From an uncultured Lachnospiraceae bacterium (GTDB lineage: Bacteria; Bacillota; Clostridia; Lachnospirales; Lachnospiraceae), in the NCBI GenBank assembly GCA_902797025.1, contig CADBRN010000010.1, positions 1-35,271 on the forward strand: a DNA stretch of 35,271 bases, written 5' to 3'. This document shows positions 8,136 to 16,880 of this stretch, piece by piece; position 1 is the first letter of the stretch, and every line of letters starts with the position of its first letter. Both the position numbers and the translations under genes were made by a program. The notes under the pieces were generated by a model. The model was not told the origin of the DNA and made no database searches. It saw only the letters and a list, made by a program, of their open reading frames with translations.

Positions 8136-8839
8136 CTGTGATTCTGCCCGGCCATCTTCTTCAGCCGCCGCACCTCTTCCTCCGACAATTCACGGTATCG
8201 TCCGGGTTTGAGATCTCCCAGCTCGAGATTCATGATCCGCACGCGGCAAAGCCGGCTGATCCTGTATCCGTATATCGCGCAGATTCTCCGGATTTCGCGG
8301 TTGATTCCCTCCGTCAGAATGATCCGGAACCGATGATCGTCGATCCGGCGGGTTTTCAGCGGCCGCGTCCTCCGGCCAAGATCCGGAAGGTAGACGCCGC
8401 CTTCCATCTCTTTCAGATCTTCCGTCCTGACGATCCCCGTGACCGTCACCTCGTACTCCTTTTCATGCACGTCTCCCGCCGACATCACCGCGTCGATCAG
8501 ATCGCCGTCGTCCGTCATGAGCATCAGCCCCTCGGACCATTTGTCAAGCCGCCCGGCATACGTCACGCGCTTCGGATAATTCAGACAGTCGATGATATTG
8601 TCCGGCTCCTTACGGCTTGCGGTGCAGACGATTCCGCGGGGCTTATTGAACGCGAGATATATTTTCTTTCCGGCCGGCCGCACCTCTTCTCCATCCACCC
8701 GGACGACATTCTTCTCATCGACCTGACTTCCGGGCTTTGCCGTCACACCGTCGATCGTCACGCGTCCTGCTTCTATCGCTTCATCCGCTCCCCGCCTCGA
8801 AAACAATCCGCAGGCGGCCAGATATTTGTTTACTCTCAT
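8132..8839 (-). CDS. rluF: rRNA pseudouridine synthase, RluB/RluF type
   Basis: 235 residues. It isomerises uridine to pseudouridine in rRNA. An S4 RNA-binding domain occupies about residues 1-55 (MRVNKYLAACGLFSRRGAD), followed by the RsuA/RluB/E/F catalytic domain with the catalytic Asp in GRLDKWSEGL near residue 99. The motifs HEKEYEVTV, INREIRRIC and RIMNLELGDL match RluF (23S U2604 in E. coli) better than RsuA, but assigning the modified base by eye is uncertain. It is first in an operon with ligA, overlapping it by 4 bases. Confidence 0.88.
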   Translation of the reverse strand: MRVNKYLAACGLFSRRGADEAIEAGRVTIDGVTAKPGSQVDEKNVVRVDGEEVRPAGKKIYLAFNKPRGIVCTASRKEPDNIIDCLNYPKRVTYAGRLDKWSEGLMLMTDDGDLIDAVMSAGDVHEKEYEVTVTGIVRTEDLKEMEGGVYLPDLGRRTRPLKTRRIDDHRFRIILTEGINREIRRICAIYGYRISRLCRVRIMNLELGDLKPGRYRELSEEEVRRLKKMAGQNHR

Positions 8840-8941
8840 CTGACAGTTCCATTTCTGATCTGCTGCATTTTAACCTGCTGTCCTATAGAATAGTAACACG
8901 TTTCTCCCGCCTCACCTACCCCCGATGCCGAAAGATTCGTG

Positions 8942-8961
8942 AAAAGTTTGCAAAAGTTTGC
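8942..8961 (+). repeat. Tandem 10-bp direct repeat at the gtrA promoter
   Basis: AAAAGTTTGC occurs twice in immediate succession, its second copy running into the -35 box of the gtrA promoter. It could be a regulator-binding site; no regulator is assigned. Confidence 0.5.
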
Positions 8962-8986
8962 AATTCTCCCGCAAATATTGTATTGT
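8958..8986 (+). promoter_or_regulatory. Sigma-A type promoter for the gtrA-symporter operon
   Basis: TTGCAA (8958-8963) and TATTGT (8981-8986) are spaced by exactly 17 bases. Transcription would start near 8993, giving a leader of about 130 bases that contains a terminator-like hairpin. Confidence 0.5.
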
Positions 8987-9017
8987 TAGAAAATAAGATC
9001 GTTCACTGTAAATGGCC

Positions 9018-9065
9018 GATGCGGAATATTTCTCACATGAATTTTCCGCATCGTCCTGTCTTTTT
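9018..9065 (+). terminator. Terminator-like hairpin in the gtrA leader (possible attenuator)
   Basis: A perfect 9-bp stem GATGCGGAA (9018-9026) / TTCCGCATC (9044-9052) with a 17-base loop is followed by GTCCTGTCTTTTT. It lies between the predicted promoter and the gtrA start, not after any gene on this strand, so it may act as an attenuator. The T run is 8 bases from the stem, which weakens the terminator reading. Confidence 0.4.
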
Positions 9066-9120
9066 GCTGTTTTTTCTTCAATCAGCGAAGAACTTTCGGA
9101 AGGGAGATCTTTTCAGAGTC

Positions 9121-9504
9121 ATGCAAAAATTGATCCGACAGCTTTTCCGTTTCGGCATCGTGGGCGTCATCGCATTCGCGATCGATTACGGATTGCTGTT
9201 CGTTTTCACAGAATACGCCGGGGTCAACTATCTGTTTTCCGCCCTGCTTTCCTACTCCATCTCGACGGTATTCAATTATATCGCAAGTGTCCGATGGGTA
9301 TTTAATGTCAGCGACAGACACAGCGGAACCAGAAATTTTATCGTTTTCATTGTGTTCAGCGTGATCGGCCTCGGCATCAATGAGCTGATCATGTGGCTCG
9401 GCGTGGACCGCCTGCATCTCTATTATATGCTGGTCAAGATCGGCGCAACCGCAATCGTCATGGTTTACAACTTCATCACAAGAAAACTGTTTCTCGAAAA
9501 ATAA
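9121..9504 (+). CDS. GtrA-family membrane protein
   Basis: 127 residues with four hydrophobic segments, the typical GtrA size and topology. Conserved features include the start LIRQLFRFGIVGVIAFAID, an SYSISTVFNYIASVRWVF segment and a C-terminal YNFITRKLF. GtrA proteins are thought to help move undecaprenyl-linked sugars across the membrane for wall or surface polysaccharide glycosylation. I chose the ATG at 9121, where the conserved domain begins; the same frame is open upstream but passes through the divergent promoter region. AAGGGAG lies 14 bases upstream, a rather long spacing. No glycosyltransferase partner is nearby, and the next gene, 30 bases later, is a transporter. Confidence 0.85.
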   Translation: MQKLIRQLFRFGIVGVIAFAIDYGLLFVFTEYAGVNYLFSALLSYSISTVFNYIASVRWVFNVSDRHSGTRNFIVFIVFSVIGLGINELIMWLGVDRLHLYYMLVKIGATAIVMVYNFITRKLFLEK

Positions 9505-9534
9505 ATCGATAATACTTTCTAAGGGGGGATAAAA

Positions 9535-10917
9535 ATGGCACAATCTACAAACCCGAAATCCCGGGCAAACTTCTCCGGAACGATCGGCTACGTCCTCGCG
9601 ACGGCAGGCTCCGCAGTCGGTCTCGGAAATATCTGGCGTTTTCCGTATCTTGCCGCAAAATACGGCGGAGGAATCTTCCTTCTGATCTATCTTATTTTCG
9701 TACTGACGTTCGGATACGCGCTTCTGATGTCGGAAACGTCACTCGGCCGCATGACGAGAAAAAGTCCGGTCGGCGCATTCAAACATTTCGGCAGGGGCGG
9801 AGCCTACCGGTTCGGCGGATGGATTAACGCGATCGTACCGATGATCATCGTACCGTACTACTGCGTGATCGGCGGATGGGTACTCCGCTACCTCGCGTCC
9901 TATTTTCAGGGAGCGGTTCATTCTCTCGCCGGGGATGACGCATTTACCTCGTTTATCTCAGATGCAAAATCCGTTGAAGTATTTTTCGTCATCTTCGCGC
10001 TCTGCACGATCATCGTCATTCTTCTCGGTGTGCAGAGCGGAGTCGAACGCGCGTCAAAAATCATGATGCCGGTCCTCGTCGTCCTGGCGTTCGTCGTAGC
10101 GATTTACTCGATCACACGGCCCGGCGCGATGGCAGGTGTAAAATACTTCCTGATTCCGGATCTGAGACACTTTTCCTGGATGACGATCGTATCCGCGCTG
10201 GGGCAGATGTTCTACTCGCTCTCCTGCGCGATGGGAATCCTTTACACGTACGGCTCCTATATGAAGAAAGATGTCAACATCGAGGCGTCGAATTCCCAGG
10301 TTGAATTCTTCGACACTCTGATTGCGGTCCTCGCCGGCCTGATGATCATCCCGGCCGTCTTCGCCTTCTCCGGCAGCAGCGCCGCGGAAAACCTGAAGGC
10401 AGGACCCTCTCTGATGTTCATCACGATGCCAAAAGTATTCGACAGCATGGGGCTTGGAACGATCATCGGAATCGTATTTTTCCTGCTCGTATTCTTCGCG
10501 GCGCTGACGAGTTCCATCTCGCTGGCGGAGAGCTGCGTCTCCACATTTGAAGATGAGTTCCACATGAGCCGCCTCGGTTCCTCGATTCTGGTCGGTGTCA
10601 TCATCCTGGCTCTCGGAACGCTCTCGAGCCTCGGTTTCAATGCACTCTCCGGCATCACAATTCTCGGCATGGATTTTCTTGACTTCTTCGATTTTCTGTC
10701 GAATTCCGTCATGATGCCGATCGCCGCCATCGCCACCTGTGTGCTGATTCTGAAGAAAGTCACCCTCGACGGACTCGCCGCGGAAGTCACTGCCTGCGGC
10801 ATGCCCTTCAAGAGACGCAAGGTCTATAACTTCATCATGAAGTACCTCGCCATCGCGTTCATCGCGGTCATACTCGTGAGCTCCGTGCTCAACGCGTTCG
10901 GGGTCATTCATATTTGA
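9535..10917 (+). CDS. Sodium-dependent transporter of the neurotransmitter:sodium symporter (SNF) family
   Basis: 460 residues, about 11-12 membrane helices, the standard length of bacterial SNF proteins such as LeuT and MhsT, which import amino acids with sodium. The first helix has the diagnostic stretch ATAGSAVGLGNIWRFPYLAAKYGGG, which supplies part of the substrate and sodium sites. The unwound helix 6 region is recognisable (SALGQMFYSLSCAMG). Helix 7-8 residues (LTSSISLAE) fit sodium ligation. A very strong ribosome-binding site (AAGGGGGG) lies 5 bases upstream. It probably shares a transcript with gtrA. The amino acid transported cannot be predicted. Confidence 0.93.
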   Translation: MAQSTNPKSRANFSGTIGYVLATAGSAVGLGNIWRFPYLAAKYGGGIFLLIYLIFVLTFGYALLMSETSLGRMTRKSPVGAFKHFGRGGAYRFGGWINAIVPMIIVPYYCVIGGWVLRYLASYFQGAVHSLAGDDAFTSFISDAKSVEVFFVIFALCTIIVILLGVQSGVERASKIMMPVLVVLAFVVAIYSITRPGAMAGVKYFLIPDLRHFSWMTIVSALGQMFYSLSCAMGILYTYGSYMKKDVNIEASNSQVEFFDTLIAVLAGLMIIPAVFAFSGSSAAENLKAGPSLMFITMPKVFDSMGLGTIIGIVFFLLVFFAALTSSISLAESCVSTFEDEFHMSRLGSSILVGVIILALGTLSSLGFNALSGITILGMDFLDFFDFLSNSVMMPIAAIATCVLILKKVTLDGLAAEVTACGMPFKRRKVYNFIMKYLAIAFIAVILVSSVLNAFGVIHI

Positions 10918-10919
10918 AT

Positions 10920-10933
10920 CGAAAACTTCCTGC
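10920..10933 (+). repeat. Copy 1 of a CGAAAACTTCC-containing motif
   Basis: CGAAAACTTCCTGC here is identical over 14 bases to 24287-24300, and its first 11 bases recur at 28831-28841. It sits in the 18-base gap between two convergent genes. Confidence 0.45.
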
Positions 10934-10935
10934 AA

Positions 10936-11913
10936 TCAAAAGACTTCCCCCTCGTACGTGTAGCCCCAGTCTTTGCGGATCCCGGTCATAAGATCCATGA
11001 CATCCGCGGTATAATCGAGGCACATGTCCGAGGGGTCTCCGCCTATGGCCTTCTCCATATCCTCCATCTCATACGCAAGCGCCCGGTCCTGTTTTCCGGC
11101 TCGCACGATCTCTTTCTCGCCGGTTTCCGTCCAGGTGATGACGGCTTCTTCCGCACGCGGATATTCCATGATCTCGATGTAGGCTTTGTCACAGGAAATC
11201 ATCGCGCGTTTCGGCTGTTTGGAGTGCATCGTCAGACAGATTGTGACAATCTGGCCTTCTCTGTTCATCATAACAATTCCGGATTTTTCATCCGAGCCGC
11301 TGGGCGCGTATGTGACCTTCGATACGACCTGATCCGGCTTTGACTTCAGGTAGCAGCGCGCTCCGGCAATCGCATAGACGCCGATATCAAGCATCGCACC
11401 GCCCGCGAGCGCCTTGTTAAAAAAGCGGTTCTTCATATTATATTCCTTGTAGCTTCCGAAGTTCATCGTGATGACATTCACGTCACCGAACTCTCCGGAA
11501 GCGACGCGGCGGCGCAGTTCCTTGTGGATCGGCATATGATAGATCGTCATCGCTTCCGCCAGAATCACATGATTCTTCTTTGCCAGATCCATCGCCTCCC
11601 TGAGTTCCGCACTGTTCATCGTGATGGATTTTTCGCACAGAACATGCTTGCCGTTCGAAAGTGCCTCACGAAGGAAACGGATGTGCGTGTTGTGCGGGGT
11701 CGTGATGTAGATCACATTAACATCCGGATCCGTGAACATCTCGTTCAGATCATCATACACTCTGCCCACATGATATTTTTTCGCGAACGCTGCCGCTTTT
11801 TCATGCGTCCGGTTTCCGACCGCGTAGATTTTCTTTCCGACCCCGGTAAGGGCAGCCGCCATCTCATTCGCCACAACCCCGCACCCGAGAATTGCCCAAT
11901 TGTACTCTTTCAT
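10936..11913 (-). CDS. Gfo/Idh/MocA-family NAD(P)-dependent oxidoreductase
   Basis: 325 residues. The N-terminal Rossmann fold starts with WAILGCGVVANEMAAAL, followed by the TPHNTH loop and the family signature CEKSITMN (EKP in most members; here the Pro is Ser). The C-terminal domain carries the catalytic-site segment GGAMLDIGVYAI. Such enzymes oxidise or reduce sugars, inositols or dihydrodiols; the substrate is unknown. The gene lies downstream of the fructose operon on the same strand, 99 bases away, with a hairpin between. AGAAGGAGG precedes the ATG at 11913 but can be folded into a small hairpin. A sugar role is plausible from context only. Confidence 0.88.
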   Translation of the reverse strand: MKEYNWAILGCGVVANEMAAALTGVGKKIYAVGNRTHEKAAAFAKKYHVGRVYDDLNEMFTDPDVNVIYITTPHNTHIRFLREALSNGKHVLCEKSITMNSAELREAMDLAKKNHVILAEAMTIYHMPIHKELRRRVASGEFGDVNVITMNFGSYKEYNMKNRFFNKALAGGAMLDIGVYAIAGARCYLKSKPDQVVSKVTYAPSGSDEKSGIVMMNREGQIVTICLTMHSKQPKRAMISCDKAYIEIMEYPRAEEAVITWTETGEKEIVRAGKQDRALAYEMEDMEKAIGGDPSDMCLDYTADVMDLMTGIRKDWGYTYEGEVF

Positions 11914-11924
11914 CTGTTGTGCCT

Positions 11925-11939
11925 CCTTCTAACAGAAGG
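11925..11939 (-). promoter_or_regulatory. Hairpin covering the ribosome-binding site of the oxidoreductase
   Basis: On the reverse strand CCTTCT-GTT-AGAAGG folds into a 6-bp stem whose right half is part of the AGAAGGAGG ribosome-binding site. This could lower translation, though the 3-base loop and short stem make it weak. Confidence 0.25.
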
Positions 11940-11969
11940 GCTGCCGAAGATATAAATACTGCGGCAGCC
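11939..11969 (-). terminator. Hairpin after fruA, probable weak terminator
   Basis: A perfect 8-bp stem GGCTGCCG (11939-11946) / CGGCAGCC (11962-11969) with a 15-base loop. On the reverse strand it is followed by CTTCTGTT rather than a clean T run, so it may only partly terminate fructose-operon transcripts or may protect their 3' end. Confidence 0.4.
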
Positions 11970-12012
11970 TTGAAATGATTATTGACGAAAGCGGTCTCTG
12001 AGGGCGGTTTTC

Positions 12013-14001
12013 TCAGTCAGCCAGTCCGCTCTTCTCCGGCGGAAGTTTTTTCTTCCAGATCGAAAGGATCAGAGATCCCGCAACTGCGCCGATCAGAATC
12101 GCAGCGATGTATCCAACCGGATTGTGGATGACCGCGATGACCCAGATACCGCCGTGCGGTGCCGGGCTGGTGCATCCCCACGCCGCTGACAGAGCGCCCG
12201 CAAGTGCGGAACCGACGATACAGGATGGAATCACGTGTCCCGGATCTGCCGCCGCGTAAGGAATCGCTCCCTCTGTAATGAAGGAAAGGCCCATGATATA
12301 GTTCACAATACCGGCTTTTCTCTCCTCGGAAGTCCAGCGATTTTTGAAAAACGTGGTGGACAGCGCGATCAAAATCGGCGGAACCATACCGCCCGCCATG
12401 ACGGATGCCATGATCGACTGACCTGCGTCTGTTCCGCCCTCCAGCATTCCTGTGCCAAACAGATACGCCGCCTTGTTGATGGGACCGCCCATGTCGGTCG
12501 CCTCCATTCCTCCGACGACACCTCCGAGAAGCGTCAGATTTCCGGTTCCCATGCTGTTCAGAAGGCCGGTGATTCCGCTGTTGATCGCGCCCATGATCGG
12601 ATTGATGCCGCACATGACGAACCCGATGCACAGGATTCCGATCAGCGGATAGATCAACACGGGTTTGATTCCTTCCAGCGCCGAAGGCATCCGGTCACAG
12701 AGTTTTTCCAGACCAAGCGTCAGATACCCGGCAATAAAGCCTGCCAGCAAGGCTCCAAGGAAGCCTGCGCTGACCGCCGACACAGACGGCTCCGCGCCGT
12801 GCACCGCGACGTTGACCTGATCTGCGAGATAAGCGAAGGTAAATCCTTCCTTCGCGATCCAGCCTCCTACAAAGCCGACCGCAAGTCCCGGCCGGTCCGC
12901 GATGGACATCGCGATAAATCCGGCGAGAACCGGGAGCATGAAACTGAAGGCGACATTACCGATCTGGTTGAAAAACTTTGCCGCGGCATTGCCCTGTCCG
13001 TAAAAGCTCTGCCCGATGGAACCCGTATCGATCAGGAAAGACAGTGCGATCAGAATACCGCCGCCGACGACGAACGGAAGCATATGCGACACGCCGTTCA
13101 TCAGATTTTTGTAGATCGTGTGCCAGACCGAATCCTTCTCCCCGGAACCAGCGGCGGACAGATCGGCGCTTCCCTCAAGAACCGGCGCTTCCTCATTCAG
13201 AATCTTGCTGATCAGAACCTCCGGTTCATTGATTCCTTTTGATACGGAACACTGGTAGACCTGTTTGCCCTTAAACCGCGAAAGATCGATGTTCTTGTCC
13301 GCCGCGATGATAATTCCCTTCGCGTTTGCGATCTCCTCCGCAGTCAGGATATTTTTTGCGCCGACAGATCCCTGCGTCTCAGCTTTCAGCCGGATGCCCA
13401 TTTCTTTTGCAGTCTTTTCGAGATTCTCGGCTGCCATATATGTGTGAGCGATTCCGGTCGGACATGCGGTTATGGCAAGCACATCCGGAAGAGGATTTGT
13501 CCCGGAGGCCGCTTGTGCCGCCTTCTCTTCTTCCTGCTCCTGCTTCTCGGATTCCGCCTCGTCGATCACCGCAAGAAATTCCTCCGGCGTCCGGGCGGCC
13601 CGGAGATTGTCCGTGAAGTCGTCATCCATCAGCATCTCTGCCAGACGGCTCAGTACCTCAAGGTGAACGTCATTCGCCCCCTCCGGCGCGGCGATCATGA
13701 AGAACAGATCCGACGGCTCGCCATCCGGCGCATCGTAATCGACGCCGTCCGGAACAGTCATGGCGACGAGCCCGGCACGCTTCACCGCTGCGACCTTCGC
13801 GTGCGGAATCGCGATTCCGTCCCCCATCGCAGTCGTGCTCTCCGCCTCGCGGGCGAGGATTCCTTCCTTATACTTCTCCCGGTCGGAGATGTTTCCGGAA
13901 GCGACCTGCAGATCAACCAGCTGATCAATCGCATTCTCCTTGTCCGTTGCCGAAGCCCCGAGTCTGATGCCCTCGGCCTTCAGCAAGTCCCTGATTTTCA
14001 T
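12013..14001 (-). CDS. fruA: PTS fructose transporter, EIIA-EIIB-EIIC fusion
   Basis: 662 residues. It imports fructose and phosphorylates it to fructose 1-phosphate using phosphate relayed from PEP through HPr. EIIA comes first (about 1-150), with phospho-His67 in the motif IAIPHAK. A charged Glu/Gln/Ala-rich linker follows (about 150-170). EIIB starts near 173 with phospho-Cys180 in ITACPTGIAHTYMAAE. EIIC is the membrane part from about residue 300, with the family motif GSALAGALSAAWGCTSPAPHGG near the end. It is the third gene of the fruR-fruK-fruA operon, 63 bases after fruK, with AGGAGG upstream of the ATG. All key residues are present. Confidence 0.97.
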   Translation of the reverse strand: MKIRDLLKAEGIRLGASATDKENAIDQLVDLQVASGNISDREKYKEGILAREAESTTAMGDGIAIPHAKVAAVKRAGLVAMTVPDGVDYDAPDGEPSDLFFMIAAPEGANDVHLEVLSRLAEMLMDDDFTDNLRAARTPEEFLAVIDEAESEKQEQEEEKAAQAASGTNPLPDVLAITACPTGIAHTYMAAENLEKTAKEMGIRLKAETQGSVGAKNILTAEEIANAKGIIIAADKNIDLSRFKGKQVYQCSVSKGINEPEVLISKILNEEAPVLEGSADLSAAGSGEKDSVWHTIYKNLMNGVSHMLPFVVGGGILIALSFLIDTGSIGQSFYGQGNAAAKFFNQIGNVAFSFMLPVLAGFIAMSIADRPGLAVGFVGGWIAKEGFTFAYLADQVNVAVHGAEPSVSAVSAGFLGALLAGFIAGYLTLGLEKLCDRMPSALEGIKPVLIYPLIGILCIGFVMCGINPIMGAINSGITGLLNSMGTGNLTLLGGVVGGMEATDMGGPINKAAYLFGTGMLEGGTDAGQSIMASVMAGGMVPPILIALSTTFFKNRWTSEERKAGIVNYIMGLSFITEGAIPYAAADPGHVIPSCIVGSALAGALSAAWGCTSPAPHGGIWVIAVIHNPVGYIAAILIGAVAGSLILSIWKKKLPPEKSGLAD

Positions 14002-14064
14002 TGATAATCCTCCTTTACAGAAAAATCAGCGGTTCCATATTACGCCGGATAAATCCGGTCCCGT

Positions 14065-14970
14065 TCAGGAAAGCGTCTTCAGAAGAGCCTCCACCTCTTC
14101 CTTTGTCGCAAGATCCGTCGAGAACGCGCTCGCCGAACCTGCGCACAGGCCGGTTCTGAACGCCTTGTCATAATCGCCCGTATCGAGATAACCCGTCATG
14201 AATCCTGCGACCATCGAGTCGCCGGCGCCGATGGAGTTCACGAGTGTTCCCTTCGGCGCCTCACTCATGAAGACCTCTCCATTCTCTGCAAGCAGCACGG
14301 CACCCTCACTCCCCATGGAGATCAGGACATTCCGCGCCCCCTTCTCCTGCAGCTTCTTCGCGCAGGGGACGACCTCGCCGCGCTTCTTCAGATCGACTCC
14401 GAAGATCGCTCCGAGCTCGTGATGATTCGGCTTGATCAGGAACGGATGATACTGCAGTACATTGACCAGGAGATCTTTCTCCGCATCTACGATGAACGCG
14501 ATGCCCCTGCCCTGCAGACGGCTCAGAATCCGCTCGTACATATCGCCCGGAAGCGTGCCCGGAACACTGCCCGAGATGATGAGAATGTCGCCCTGCTTCA
14601 GCGTATCCAGTTTGGCGAAGAGCGCGTCGATTTCATCGTCTGCGATCTTCGGCCCCATTCCGTTGATCTCCGTCTCGCCGTCCGATTTCATCTTGACGTT
14701 GATCCGCGTAAATCCCTCGCGGACATGGATGAACTCGCTCTTAACACCGCAGTCAGCGAGCCGGTCCTCCAGTTCACGGCCGGTAAATCCGGCGACAAAT
14801 CCCAGCGCCGTGCTCTCACGGCCGAGATTGCCCAGAACAATCGAGACATTGATGCCCTTGCCGCCCGGAAGAATCTGTTCATAATACGTACGGTTCAGAG
14901 TATCCGGCTTAAAATTTTTCACCCGGACGATGTAATCGATCGACGGGTTGAACGTGACTGTATAGATCAT
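14065..14970 (-). CDS. fruK: 1-phosphofructokinase
   Basis: 301 residues, PfkB/ribokinase superfamily. It phosphorylates fructose 1-phosphate to fructose 1,6-bisphosphate, feeding fructose imported by FruA into glycolysis. The start IYTVTFNPSIDYIV and the sugar-binding GGKGINVSIVLGNLG are typical of the FruK/LacC branch, as is the ATP and catalytic motif NSIGAGDSMVAGF with the catalytic Asp. The ATG overlaps the fruR stop by 4 bases (ATGA), indicating coupled translation. Confidence 0.96.
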   Translation of the reverse strand: MIYTVTFNPSIDYIVRVKNFKPDTLNRTYYEQILPGGKGINVSIVLGNLGRESTALGFVAGFTGRELEDRLADCGVKSEFIHVREGFTRINVKMKSDGETEINGMGPKIADDEIDALFAKLDTLKQGDILIISGSVPGTLPGDMYERILSRLQGRGIAFIVDAEKDLLVNVLQYHPFLIKPNHHELGAIFGVDLKKRGEVVPCAKKLQEKGARNVLISMGSEGAVLLAENGEVFMSEAPKGTLVNSIGAGDSMVAGFMTGYLDTGDYDKAFRTGLCAGSASAFSTDLATKEEVEALLKTLS

Positions 14971-15719
14971 GGATTCGCCACCTCCGTGATATGCTGATAT
15001 TTTCTGTACTTCGGATCTTTGATACGATCCGTAATAATAAACGCATCTTGAAATCCCGCGAACGTAACCGGTGAAATCTGCTCAAACTTACTTGAATCAC
15101 AGAGGACGTACCGGACTGCGCACTGTTTCAGCGCCGCGCGCTTGACCGTCGCCTCGCCGATCTCCGGCGTTGTAAACCCCGTGTCGTCCGTCACACCGTT
15201 CGTTCCGAAAAAGCCGATGGTGAAATGATATTTTTTCAGGGACTCCGCCGTCTGCGGACCGACAATCGCCTCGGATATCACCTTCAGCTCTCCCTCCGGA
15301 AGAATGACATGACATCCTTTCAGGGCAAGTTTCCTCGCATGGGCGATCGAATTTGTCATAAATACGGCGCGTGTCTCAGAAAGACAGTCAATCAGCCGAT
15401 CCGTCGTCGTCCCGGCATCGATATATACAAAGTCCTTTTCTCCGATCAGCCCTGCCGCATACACTGCGATCCTTTTCTTCTCATCCGGGTTTTTCGCACT
15501 CTTCTCCGCTACTGCCTGGTCTTCGAGTACATACCCGCGGTCAATGACCGTCGCGCCGCCGTGCACCTTGTTCAGCCTGCCCATCCTGTCCAGCTGCGCA
15601 AGATCGCGCCGTATGGTCGACTCAGAGGCGTTGAGGCGCTTTGTCAATTCCTCCACCGTCATGCTCTTATTCTCTATCACCAGAGAAAGGATCTCTCTTT
15701 GTCGTTCCTCCGCAAACAT
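14967..15719 (-). CDS. fruR: DeoR-family transcriptional regulator of the fructose operon
   Basis: 250 residues. The N-terminal winged helix-turn-helix has the DeoR signature (ERQREILSLV near residue 5; ASESTIRRDLAQLDRMGRLNKVHGGA near 30-55). The C-terminal DeoRC sensor domain includes the FIDAGTTT-like loop YIDAGTTTDRLI, which binds a phosphosugar, probably fructose 1-phosphate. By analogy it represses the fruRKA operon until fructose enters. The first gene of the operon, it has GGAGGAGG 6 bases before its ATG and probably controls its own promoter, where two 10-bp direct repeats are seen. Confidence 0.93.
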   Translation of the reverse strand: MFAEERQREILSLVIENKSMTVEELTKRLNASESTIRRDLAQLDRMGRLNKVHGGATVIDRGYVLEDQAVAEKSAKNPDEKKRIAVYAAGLIGEKDFVYIDAGTTTDRLIDCLSETRAVFMTNSIAHARKLALKGCHVILPEGELKVISEAIVGPQTAESLKKYHFTIGFFGTNGVTDDTGFTTPEIGEATVKRAALKQCAVRYVLCDSSKFEQISPVTFAGFQDAFIITDRIKDPKYRKYQHITEVANP

Positions 15720-15770
15720 ACTGCCTCCTCCGCAGCCTCATTCTTTTCCCATCGATTCCGCCTTCCGTGC

Positions 15771-15788
15771 GATCGATCTTGATCGATC
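15771..15788. repeat. Palindrome in the fruR leader
   Basis: GATCGATC-TT-GATCGATC is an 8+2+8 palindrome about 50-70 bases upstream of the fruR start. It could fold in the mRNA leader, though a 2-base loop forces the stem to open at the top. Its function is unknown. Confidence 0.4.
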
Positions 15789-15823
15789 ACGCATTTTTAT
15801 GATTGTTTTATCTCTGTAGTTTT

Positions 15824-15867
15824 ATAATATGCTCGTATTCGGTCATAGTCAATCATTTTCAGTCATA
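15824..15867 (-). promoter_or_regulatory. fruRKA promoter with two direct-repeat operators
   Basis: On the reverse strand a TTGACT -35 (15847-15852) and a TATTAT -10 (15824-15829) are spaced by 17 bases. Two copies of TATGACYGAA (15838-15847 and 15858-15867, reverse strand) are 20 bases apart and flank the -35 box. Direct repeats around the promoter fit a DeoR-type repressor such as FruR. Confidence 0.6.
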
Positions 15868-15904
15868 TCCGTTCACAAATTTTCAGGCGAATTCTTATGC
15901 ACTT

Positions 15905-16843
15905 TTACAAATACCCGAACCCCGTCGACTTCAGTTCCTTCTCCACCGCAGAACGCTCCGGAACCGAAGTCTGACTGCCTTCGTATCGGACCGAAATCGA
16001 TGCCGCCATCTGCGCGAGACACAGGATTTGCTCAAATTCCATGCCCTCCGCCAGTCCGCAGACGAAGGCGCCGTGAAAAATATCCCCGGCTCCCGTCGTA
16101 TCGACCGCTTCTGCCGGATAAGCCGGCATATGGCAGACCTCTCCCCCGTGTCCGGATAAAGAATTCTCCGGAGCACGATAGAGGAGACCTTCCCCGCCCA
16201 GCGTGATCACGGCTGTTTTCCCATTGATCGCTTCCACCGACTCAAATATCTCCGCACATCCTTTCGGATCACCGACGTCGATCTTCCTGCCGGTGTATCC
16301 TTCTGCGAAAACCTGTGAAGAGACAAGATAATCAACCTCTCTCGCGACCTCCAGTGTGTAATCCCGGAAATTTCCGGCATCGAGCACGCGCAGCGCACGG
16401 GGATACTTCTCAAATGCGTCGAGCGACATCGTTTTCTCATGGCCATCCGTAAGGATGACGCCGATATCGTGATCGCCGAAAGGAAGGTGACGGGTTTCCG
16501 GATCATCGCGGAAGTTCATGACCGTCCGGTTTCCGTTGAAATTGTTCGTAAAGATATAGCTGTACGGCGTGTGAAATTCCCTTCTCTGCAGAACTTCCTC
16601 CTCAAAAATTCCCGCACGTTTCATCAGGGTGCGCATCGCCTCTCCAAACTCATCACAGCCGATCCTTGTACGAAGGTAAGCAGGAACTCCCCATTTCGCA
16701 CAGAGATAAGCGGCGTTAAACGCCGGACCGCCGCCGCCCCGGGTGCTGACGCGCAGATGATATTTCTGATTCTCAACAAGCGGTCCGTCCATCGGAACCG
16801 TTATATCATAGGTAGAAAGACCGATCATCAATACAGGTTTCAT
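15905..16843 (-). CDS. PfkB/ribokinase-family sugar kinase
   Basis: 312 residues from the ATG at 16843, chosen because GGAGTG lies 8 bases upstream and the conserved fold starts with VLMIGLSTYDI; the frame is open for 11 more codons upstream without a good ribosome-binding site. The substrate-binding motif GGGGPAFNAAYL and the ATP/catalytic motif DTTGAGDIFHGAF are intact, so it should be an active kinase of a sugar, nucleoside or sugar phosphate. It differs clearly from the two kinases at 23.3 and 30.1 kb, which have GRGD instead of GAGD. The gene is a single transcription unit, divergent from a DtxR/MntR-type regulator. Confidence 0.88.
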   Translation of the reverse strand: MKPVLMIGLSTYDITVPMDGPLVENQKYHLRVSTRGGGGPAFNAAYLCAKWGVPAYLRTRIGCDEFGEAMRTLMKRAGIFEEEVLQRREFHTPYSYIFTNNFNGNRTVMNFRDDPETRHLPFGDHDIGVILTDGHEKTMSLDAFEKYPRALRVLDAGNFRDYTLEVAREVDYLVSSQVFAEGYTGRKIDVGDPKGCAEIFESVEAINGKTAVITLGGEGLLYRAPENSLSGHGGEVCHMPAYPAEAVDTTGAGDIFHGAFVCGLAEGMEFEQILCLAQMAASISVRYEGSQTSVPERSAVEKELKSTGFGYL

Positions 16844-16880
16844 ACTTCTCACTCCATTCCTGTAAAATTGTATCAAAAAC

